DNA of 64,000 nt from the IMG/VR virus record IMGVR_UViG_3300046007_012472, positions 1 through 64,000 of that record; one strand, written 5' to 3'. This stretch comes from a virus. Each line of letters begins with the position of its first letter. Position 1 is the stretch's first letter. The notes under the pieces were generated by a model, which was given only the letters and a program-made list of their open reading frames with translations, ran no database searches and had not been told where the DNA came from. This document shows, piece by piece, positions 55,917-64,000 of this stretch. The position numbers and the translations under genes are program-made.

Positions 55917-58433
55917 TTATGCAAAGAAACTTTCAAGGCTAGCCTTCTTCTCAGCAGACCAGCCGATACAATTCACAATAGTATTTAGGGGCTCCAAAAA
56001 GCTTTTTTCAAATTGTGCCTTACGATCTACAAATCTGTGTAAATCAAGTTCCGGGGGCAGGCTAACAGGGAATGAGAACACATGATTGCCGATAGGATTC
56101 GGTGTCTTGAGATAGACAAACTTGATTTTTTCTCCCTCACGAATCAACGGGTATTTTCTGCCGAGCTTCTTGTCTTTCTTGATCTGTTCATTATAGAGCA
56201 AAGATCCCTTGACCGCGATCGGTGTTCCCTTGGCATAAATCTTGGCGACATCTGTATATTTTTGCATTCCGTTGCAACTGCGAGGGAATGAAATATCCTC
56301 GACCGGAAGTTTATTGAACTTCTCCCGGAAGTCAGAAACAAATCTCTGAAGGGTCTTCTCATCTCCGTTCATGATGATGCGTATAGCCTCTTTAAGAGCC
56401 TCACGGACGACCTTCGGTGTGGAAGACCGGGTAGTCTCGATACCCATGATCTTTTGTTCTGGAGTCTCTAGGACGACCCCATCCTCACCCATGACCACAT
56501 TCAGCATGTAACGCTTCTTGGCGGTCCAGATACCCGTATCTGCGATGCATTCCCTCTTCATCTGAAGGACATCTTCTACCCCACCTAGAGTATCGGTCAA
56601 TTCCTCAAACTTCTTGTCAATGAATGGCTGAATGATCTTATTGCACGCCTTATCCAAGAACACAAGAACTTCTTTATTCGAGGGTTCTTTCTGGAATGAC
56701 CTCTTCACCAATTCATCAAGGCAAATGTACACAGAGTCTGTATCGCTTGCGAGTACATAGTCCATGCCCTCTGTCTTGAGGGTTTTATTGAGGAATTCAT
56801 TCAGTGCCTTCTCGATCCACCGAATGACAAACTGTCCGGTGAGCGTGATAGCCTCTGCCAGACGCAGGTCATAGTGTCTGAAATACTCATTTCCAAGAGC
56901 ACCGAAGCAGGAATTCAAAGTCACCTTGAATGCCTGTTGCTTCGTCTTGGCGATAGAGACCTCTGTGCGAAGCCTCTTCTTCTCCTGCTCATCGGTACAG
57001 GTCTTGAGTTTTGCAGAGGCTTCAAGCATTCTCTGCTTGTAGATTTTTCTCTCGTTGTACAACTTTTTCATCAACTGAGGAAGAAATCCCTCTATGTCTT
57101 TACGATAAGTCGTACCGTTTGCAGCAGTGCAGACCAATCTAGACTTTCGTTCCTTGAGATCCTTGATATCCGTCCCTGCCAACAGCAAATCTGGATTGAT
57201 TGAACCACGGACACCCTCATCAGTAATTGTATCCGGTCCAAGATTAAGGAGAATGATATTGCTTGGATATAGGGAATTGATGTCGAACGACACCACCCAT
57301 TTGTGCTTGCCTACTTGGGGCTCTTTCACATACGCCCCGGTGAACTGAGCACTCTTCTCCCCCTCTTTCTTCTGGGGGATCACTATGTTCTTTTCTAGAA
57401 GAGCATTATAAGTCAAGACATCCCACAGCCTTACCTGTGAGAATACATCGTTCATGTTCGTCTTGGCAAGATACGCCATCGTCATGGCAAGCTCGATCAG
57501 CTTGAGCTTTTCTTCGAGCCTCACGACTAGATGAACATCCTTTGCGTTATATTCCATGAACTTCTGGAAGTTCTTGGTGTAGAAATCTTGAATGGTATCA
57601 TACTCTGCGTATGAGACTTTCTTTTCTCCAAGCTCGACTTCAGCGATGTGATCCAACTTGTAAGATTCGCGAGTAACGAAAGTGAATTTGCGATACAGAT
57701 CGAAATAATCAAGAATCACACGACCAACAAGGTCATACACTGTGTTCATCTTGCCCATGACTTCGACTTTACGGTCACGGATGCTCTTCCATGGGGAAAG
57801 TTCGCGAGCGGTTTCCTCACCGAACACGACGGTGTACCTGTTCACCAGATAAGGGATGTCGAAAAAGTTGACATTCCATCCAGTGATGACATCAAGATCA
57901 ATTTCTTTCCAGAACTGAAGGAAATGCTCAAGCATGTCCTTTTCATTCTGGAATTTAACAGATTCATGATTTTCTTGGAAGATGTGGAAATTCCCGACCC
58001 CGAAAACATAAGTCTCATCACCGATTCTTACGGTGATCGCAATGATTTCCTCATTCGCAAGTTCGACATTTGGGAACCCATGTTCACATTTGGTTTCAAT
58101 ATCAATGAATCCAACACGAATAAGCGTTGGATCAAAATCAATTTCGCCCTTGTAATTCTTGGCGATGTATTGATATGTCGGGTCGATATCCCCGAAGATC
58201 TCGAAATTTGAGACTCCTTCGTAGCTCTGAATGAACTCTCTGGTTTCCTGTAAGTTCCCGGGGTGGATCTCTTTGACATATGCACCATGGATGGTGCGAT
58301 AGTCCGTAGGTTTGTCTGATGGAAGGAAAAGAGCAGGAAGGAAAGGTTCCATCCTGCTCACTCTCCTGCCGTTCTCAATGCCACGAAAGAGGATCTTTGA
58401 TCCGCGGGTTGCTACATGCGTATAGAAATTCAT
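55917..58433 (-). CDS. 43: DNA polymerase gp43 (family B)
   Basis: 838 aa (T4 gp43 898). Exonuclease motif I D111-I-E113 (GFIDIETK), Exo II region VITGWNVNFFDIPYLVN, Exo III YNAKDVHLV; polymerase motif A SFDINSLYPSN, motif B KVTLNSCFGALGNEYF, motif C ASDTDSVYI, then the K-K-R-Y motif (TAKKRYML). All catalytic residues present, so both polymerase and proofreading should be active. C-terminus has the acidic/hydrophobic end typical for clamp (gp45) contact. A promoter at 58440-58467 places the start at or next to the ATG. Confidence 0.97.
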   Translation of the reverse strand: MNFYTHVATRGSKILFRGIENGRRVSRMEPFLPALFLPSDKPTDYRTIHGAYVKEIHPGNLQETREFIQSYEGVSNFEIFGDIDPTYQYIAKNYKGEIDFDPTLIRVGFIDIETKCEHGFPNVELANEEIIAITVRIGDETYVFGVGNFHIFQENHESVKFQNEKDMLEHFLQFWKEIDLDVITGWNVNFFDIPYLVNRYTVVFGEETARELSPWKSIRDRKVEVMGKMNTVYDLVGRVILDYFDLYRKFTFVTRESYKLDHIAEVELGEKKVSYAEYDTIQDFYTKNFQKFMEYNAKDVHLVVRLEEKLKLIELAMTMAYLAKTNMNDVFSQVRLWDVLTYNALLEKNIVIPQKKEGEKSAQFTGAYVKEPQVGKHKWVVSFDINSLYPSNIILLNLGPDTITDEGVRGSINPDLLLAGTDIKDLKERKSRLVCTAANGTTYRKDIEGFLPQLMKKLYNERKIYKQRMLEASAKLKTCTDEQEKKRLRTEVSIAKTKQQAFKVTLNSCFGALGNEYFRHYDLRLAEAITLTGQFVIRWIEKALNEFLNKTLKTEGMDYVLASDTDSVYICLDELVKRSFQKEPSNKEVLVFLDKACNKIIQPFIDKKFEELTDTLGGVEDVLQMKRECIADTGIWTAKKRYMLNVVMGEDGVVLETPEQKIMGIETTRSSTPKVVREALKEAIRIIMNGDEKTLQRFVSDFREKFNKLPVEDISFPRSCNGMQKYTDVAKIYAKGTPIAVKGSLLYNEQIKKDKKLGRKYPLIREGEKIKFVYLKTPNPIGNHVFSFPVSLPPELDLHRFVDRKAQFEKSFLEPLNTIVNCIGWSAEKKASLESFFA

Positions 58434-58439
58434 GCATCC

Positions 58440-58467
58440 ATTATATCACAACTCAGGACTGATTCAA
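58440..58467 (-). promoter_or_regulatory. Sigma70-like promoter of DNA polymerase
   Basis: Minus strand TTGAAT (58467-58462), 16 bases, TATAAT (58445-58440) with TGTGA before it. The expected start is near 58433, the first base of the gp43 ATG, so translation may be leaderless. The promoter overlaps the end of the gene at 58453. Confidence 0.75.
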
Positions 58468-58794
58468 CTGGCTCTTACGCTTTTCTTTTGTCTTCACTAT
58501 TCCGGAAAGCAGAATGCAATAATTGATGATGTCAAGAATTGCATCTTCATAGCTTTCGTTCTCCACCTTTAGTTTCCCACAATTTGCAAAGGTGCTGAGA
58601 CGAGATACCTTATCGGTTACACGAACCAAAAGTCCGACCTCAGTTGAGCATAGTCCCATAGCCTCGCATCTTTCAAAGTTTGCAAAAGGACTGTTCCCTT
58701 GATTTCCGGTATAGTCATGGTTCTTGTTTACCATGATAGCTTTAGCCTTCTCACACAGTTCGGTGTGATGCCTCAAAAGTTCATCTCTATTCAT
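58453..58794 (-). CDS. Nucleotide-modification-associated domain 1 (Nmad1/DUF1599)-like protein
   Basis: 113 aa from ATG 58794, six bases after AGGAG; an ATG at 58815 lies inside the dUTPase end. NKNHDYTGNQGNSPFANFERCE in two blocks (K-x-x-D-Y-x-G-x..., then F-x-N-F) and LLVRVTDKVSRLSTF, then YEDAILDIINYCILL are the family signature. Members appear in phage nucleotide pools and base-modification loci and may be MazG-like helical nucleotide-binding proteins. It stands between dUTPase and DNA polymerase. Activity unproven. Confidence 0.75.
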   Translation of the reverse strand: MNRDELLRHHTELCEKAKAIMVNKNHDYTGNQGNSPFANFERCEAMGLCSTEVGLLVRVTDKVSRLSTFANCGKLKVENESYEDAILDIINYCILLSGIVKTKEKRKSQLNQS

Positions 58795-58795
58795 A

Positions 58796-59290
58796 TTATA
58801 CTCCTGTAGAGCCAAAACCGCCTTTGCGGTCTGTCACATGCTGATTCACCAATTCTCTGGTCTTTACAAGTTGAACTTGAGGAGCCGGAACCAATTCGCA
58901 TTGAGCAATTCGATCACCGTTCTTTATGGTGATCCAACTGTTGGTTGCGTTTATTACCCCGATCATCAATTCAAGATTGTAATCGGAATCTATTATACCA
59001 ACCGAATTCGCTAAACACAAGCCTTTCTTGATCGCATTTCCTGATCTAGAATAAACTCTCATGGAGTAATTTTTCGGGATCTCGAATACAAGACCCGTTG
59101 GAATCAGACAACGGTCCCACGGATCAAGAGTAATTTCTTCACCATAAACCTGTCTTTCCTCTTCTCCCATGGAAGAAAAGACAGATGCTGATCTGTCTCG
59201 TTTCAGATATGCTCTTATATCAAAGCAAGCTGATCCTTTTGTCCCGTATGTGGGGTCCACTACATCATCAAACAATTTCAAATAATTCAT
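58796..59290 (-). CDS. dut: dUTPase (trimeric)
   Basis: 164 aa. YSRSGNAIKKGLCLANSVGIID, in two blocks, is motif 2/3 with the catalytic Asp in GIIDSDY, NGDRIAQCELVP is motif 4, and RKGGFGSTGV at the C-terminus is motif 5 (R-x-x-G-G-F-G-S-T-G). It hydrolyses dUTP to dUMP, feeding ThyX and keeping uracil out of DNA. An insertion of about 20 residues (RSASVFSSMGEEERQVYGEE, near residue 33) lies between motif 1 and 2. It opens the replication array downstream of the fibre operon. Confidence 0.92.
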   Translation of the reverse strand: MNYLKLFDDVVDPTYGTKGSACFDIRAYLKRDRSASVFSSMGEEERQVYGEEITLDPWDRCLIPTGLVFEIPKNYSMRVYSRSGNAIKKGLCLANSVGIIDSDYNLELMIGVINATNSWITIKNGDRIAQCELVPAPQVQLVKTRELVNQHVTDRKGGFGSTGV

Positions 59291-59309
59291 ATCTCACCTC
59301 AAAAAATAA

Positions 59310-59783
59310 TTAAGTTGTTGGAAGATCCATTATTTCCGATCGTCTCTCATTAGTTATATATTCGGCGTAAACCAAGTAGTCCATAGCCTGTATTGTAACA
59401 GGATCATCGGAGATTACCTCCTGTGCAGCACCAAGAAGTTGACTGAAATCTGCAACCAATACATCATTTGCAGAAGCGGCTCTTAATATTGCTCTTTCTT
59501 CCTGTGTAAATCTCAATAAAAATTCATACGCAGTCCACACTTTACGGAGTTCATCTGCGGTTTTGTTTCTGATAATATAAAGTCTTATAACTTTATCCGG
59601 TTGAATGAGGTAATCTATATCTATTGCTTGATTTTCATTTATTTCTGGATAAACATCATTTTCTACAGGTCTATACACAGATGCCTTTGGATTGTTTGTA
59701 GAAACCCACATCTGATAAGTTTGATCACTTATTGATAAAAATCTAGAAATGATATTACCTGAAATTTGTGCATATTCAGCCAT
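59310..59783 (-). CDS. Fibre-operon small protein, paralogue 1
   Basis: 157 aa. The C-terminal 75 residues (WTAYEFLLRFTQEERAIL, LGAAQEVISDDPVTIQAMDYL) closely resemble those of the 124-aa protein at 62510-62884 (WTAYQFLLRLTQQERADI, AQEVISNDPVTVMGMDYM). The N-terminal 80 residues differ, apart from an initial ILN/ISDQ-type start. In both places it follows a collagen-like or LamG-like fibre gene, suggesting a fibre chaperone, adaptor or tip protein. Confidence 0.6.
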   Translation of the reverse strand: MAEYAQISGNIISRFLSISDQTYQMWVSTNNPKASVYRPVENDVYPEINENQAIDIDYLIQPDKVIRLYIIRNKTADELRKVWTAYEFLLRFTQEERAILRAASANDVLVADFSQLLGAAQEVISDDPVTIQAMDYLVYAEYITNERRSEIMDLPTT

Positions 59784-60582
59784 TATCCATATCTCCTTGG
59801 ATGTTTAAAATTCACAGGAACATAATAATTTCCAGCTCCAGCTGCACCTGCATCTAAATTTTGTCCTATAACTGTTGTATTGACCGATGTTCCAGTTAAA
59901 CCATCATTACTTGTTCTGATTCCCGGAATATATTCAACTAATGACTCTGGTCTAATTTTAGTGGGTTTTATTCCTTTTGCCAAAGAACGAATTTCTTCAT
60001 TTGACAATCGGACATCCCACCATGCAGCTTCTGCTACCGCTACCCCGTTTGGCACAATATTATTTATTGAATCTCTTCTTAATGCCATCATAGATATTCT
60101 ATCCCATGGAGTTGCCCCTGTATTCATATCTACAGCAACGGTATTTGTAGAAAAAGTATCGCTGTAGCCGCTATATATTCTTGCTTCGTTTACCCAACAT
60201 GCAGTGATTCCTCCTGTATTATCTAAAGAAGCGCAAACATAATTCCATTGTCCATGTGGTGGAAAATGAGATGAGCCGCTCAAAAAAGGCACTAATCTAC
60301 CACTACTACCATTCCAGTGGAGTGGCACATATCCCATAATACCACCACTATTTCTCATCGCTAGACCGAATCCTCTATTTGTGGAATTTCTGGCAATACC
60401 TGCAAACACAGCGTTGGTGTTGCCACCTAATATAGGATTGGGTACAGAGGGGTCAGGGTCAATATAAACCCAAGCCCCTATCGTCATTGGAGGACATGAG
60501 GGTAAATATTCTGTTCCGACTATTTTTGATAAAGTTCCAGCAGTTGAACCCGGTGTTATGGTAGAATCAGTGAAAATTGCCA

Positions 60583-60583
<1 letters not shown>
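59783..60583 (-). CDS. LamG/concanavalin-like fibre protein
   Basis: 266 aa. A jelly-roll pattern (MTIGAWVYIDPD, FAGIARNSTNRGFGLAMRNS, WNYVCASLDNTGGITACWVNEARIYSG, VAVAEAAWWDVRLSNEEIRSLAKGI) is the LamG/concanavalin-A-like domain that binds glycans. The L-S-x-x-E-I-x-x-L-A-K-G-x-x-P end is typical of phage and marine bacterial members. Probably the receptor-binding tip of a fibre. It overlaps both neighbours by one base. Confidence 0.75.
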
Positions 60584-62490
<1,907 letters not shown>

Positions 62491-62509
62491 TTATATTCTC
62501 CTGCTTTAT

Positions 62510-62884
62510 TTATTCAAGAATCTGAAGGATTTCCTTCTTTCTTTGTTCCGTAAAAACGCCTATTGCAACCATATAATCCATTCCCATGACAGTAACGGGG
62601 TCATTTGATATCACTTCTTGGGCAGATTGGCACAACATCAAGAAGTCAGCCACATTTGGATCGGTCTTTGCTCGTTCACGAATATCGGCTCTTTCTTGTT
62701 GTGTGAGACGGAGGAGGAATTGATATGCTGTCCATGTTGGAGGTTTATATTCATGTCCAACATAAATCCATCCCAATTGACAAGAAAGACCATTAGGAAG
62801 TTTTGCATAATTTTCTTCACTTCCATTCAAATTGTTTTTTATTTCTATAACTTGATTAGTAGAATTCAGTATTGCCCATCTCAT
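62510..62884 (-). CDS. Fibre-operon small protein, paralogue 2
   Basis: 124 aa. Shares its C-terminal half with the protein at 59310-59783 (Q/E-FLLR-x-T-Q-x-ERA, VADF, AQEVIS-DPVT, MDY). Its own N-terminus (MRWAILNSTNQVIEIKN, then YVGHEYKPPTWT) is a short beta sandwich-like part. AGGA lies about nine bases before the ATG. It is placed between the two collagen-like genes. Confidence 0.6.
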   Translation of the reverse strand: MRWAILNSTNQVIEIKNNLNGSEENYAKLPNGLSCQLGWIYVGHEYKPPTWTAYQFLLRLTQQERADIRERAKTDPNVADFLMLCQSAQEVISNDPVTVMGMDYMVAIGVFTEQRKKEILQILE

Positions 62885-64000
62885 GGTGTATACTTCCTGT
62901 TAAGACCAATGTAATCCATATAATATCCAACTGATAGTGTACTGCCTGTTGCGGTCCTTCTAACACCTTCTGCTATAAAAAATGCTTCACTTCCTCTAGG
63001 AATCTCTTCTGTTATTGTTCCTACAAGAGAATCATTGATGTAAAAATTAGCTGAAGATGCACCTTGAACTACAATTTTAAAATCATACCATATTAAATTT
63101 GTCCAAGACACTCCAGAATCAATATATGTAAATCCACCACCTAATCTTCGAGTTTCACATAAAAAATTCTCAGAAATTGTATGATCGTGTATAAAATATA
63201 CACCATCTGTCGCAGTCCCAGATATTGAATCTATAAATCCACTAAAAAACACAAATGGATTAGTGGCAGAAGGTAGTACCAATCTAGACGCTGTGTATAG
63301 TGAGCCATAATAAGTGTTTGTGTATTTATTATCTGTAGGAAAATTCAGAACATTTCCAGAAAGTTGAAATGCATGCCTTGTTGTTGCTGCTGTCGTTCCA
63401 CTTTCTACATTTACAATTCCAAATCTTAAAGGAGCATTTGCTTGTGTGTTTTGATTTGTGTTCCATGTTCCCACAGAAGTTGAAACAAATGGAAGATCGA
63501 TGCTTGGACTTGCAAAATCATATAATTCAAATCTATCGTAAATACTAAATTCTGATCTACTAGGCCCAGTGGGTCCTTGAATTCCTGGATCTCCAGTGGC
63601 TCCAGTGGGTCCAGTTGCACCTGTTGCTCCGATTCCGCCAGCAATGAAATCATTCACCCAATCAGTTCCGTCATAAAACAGAGCCTGTCCAGTCTGTGGT
63701 TCATTTATGTTTGTATCATTAATATCTTCCAGATTTACTTGAGACAAAGTTCCAGACAGGTTTAGTGTCAATGTTTTCCCGCTGGTTGTGACCTTTATTC
63801 CGTTTGTTCCCACGACATCAATAATTCCAGTCAAGCCTCGAATTGACTGTACATAATTCGTGGGGATTTCTCCAGCAGGACCGGTGGGTCCCGTTGCACC
63901 CGTGTTTCCTTGAATTCCCGGATTTCCGGTATTCCCCGTATTTCCCGGTCCACCGATCAACGGTGTCACTGTAAATTTCAAGAATTCAACAGTTATTGTC
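62881..64000 (-). CDS. Collagen-like protein with C-terminal lectin-like domain, start outside window
   Basis: At least 373 aa. The frame stays open to the window edge (a TTG at 63981 is possible but has no SD), so I treat the 5' end as missing. GXY repeats (GPGNTGNTGNPGIQGNTGATG, in pieces) lie at the start, with a second short block about residue 115. A beta-jelly-roll C-terminal domain follows (DRFELYDFASPSIDLPF; YDFKIVVQGASSANFYINDSLVG), similar to LamG/concanavalin types. A fibre or appendage with glycan-binding tip is likely. Confidence 0.8.
   Translation of the reverse strand, partial: TITVEFLKFTVTPLIGGPGNTGNTGNPGIQGNTGATGPTGPAGEIPTNYVQSIRGLTGIIDVVGTNGIKVTTSGKTLTLNLSGTLSQVNLEDINDTNINEPQTGQALFYDGTDWVNDFIAGGIGATGATGPTGATGDPGIQGPTGPSRSEFSIYDRFELYDFASPSIDLPFVSTSVGTWNTNQNTQANAPLRFGIVNVESGTTAATTRHAFQLSGNVLNFPTDNKYTNTYYGSLYTASRLVLPSATNPFVFFSGFIDSISGTATDGVYFIHDHTISENFLCETRRLGGGFTYIDSGVSWTNLIWYDFKIVVQGASSANFYINDSLVGTITEEIPRGSEAFFIAEGVRRTATGSTLSVGYYMDYIGLNRKYTP

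Noticed and set aside
58453-58794. MazG pyrophosphohydrolase call
   Set aside because: The E-x-x-E helical metal motif of MazG is not present; the Nmad1/DUF1599 pattern fits better.

Overview
The window is part of a large tailed-phage genome of the T4-like myovirus type. Sequence-level support: a T4-family DNA polymerase (gp43), UvsX recombinase, gp41 helicase, gp61 primase, gp32 single-strand binding protein, a gp33-like late-transcription co-activator, gp4 head-completion protein, and a baseplate set (gp26, gp48/54-like, gp53, a hub protein, gp25, gp6). The T4 late -10 box (TATAAATA or CATAAATA) occurs before several genes. The DNA is AT-rich, coding is very dense, and neighbouring genes often overlap by 1-40 bases. 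Several small genes resemble ones I know from marine cyanomyoviruses, but no photosynthesis gene is present. A dockerin-type domain and Cys-rich repeats reminiscent of planctomycete proteins leave the host open.

Layout. 1-5.2 kb: small early-type genes, three tRNAs (Lys, an odd Leu, Gln), a helix-turn-helix protein, a deaminase-fold protein and a SpoU-family RNA methyltransferase. They are interleaved with small late genes whose N-termini look like T4 capsid-targeting peptides. 5.2-13 kb: accessory region with an 809-aa protein ending in a dockerin, an outer-membrane beta-barrel protein with a signal peptide, and a 1058-aa Cys-rich protein on the other strand. 12.9-13.6 kb: four more tRNAs (Arg, Gly, Glu, Asn) in one promoter-to-terminator unit. 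13.6-16.1 kb: two virion-type proteins. 16.1-17.4 kb: gp33 and gp32. 17.4-33.2 kb: tail/baseplate module on both strands. 33.3-34.3 kb: two late-type genes. 34.3-40.5 kb, minus strand: class II ribonucleotide reductase, ThyX, primase, a sugar-nucleotide epimerase and helicase.

40.5-54.9 kb, minus strand: about 19 translationally coupled genes devoted to glycan synthesis. These are glycosyltransferases of many different families (GT4, GT10 x2, GT15-like, GT25 x2, GT32, GT47, GT77 and two others), three methyltransferases, and a precursor-sugar module (HAD phosphatase, nucleotidyltransferase, APH-type kinase, transaldolase, and RibB-type DHBP synthase). 54.9-59.3 kb: UvsX, DNA polymerase, a Nmad1-like protein and dUTPase. 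59.3-64 kb: a fibre operon with two collagen-like proteins, LamG-like domains and a paralogous pair of small proteins.

How it fits together: early genes run from a recurring sigma70-like promoter (TTGACA, 16-17 bp, then TGGTATAAT-like). Late genes use the T4 late box with gp33. Replication and dNTP supply genes share one long minus-strand array with the glycan cassette. The cassette may decorate virion fibres (collagen-like GPT repeats are attractive acceptors) or alter the host surface; that is inference. All calls were made by reading the sequence; no database search was run.
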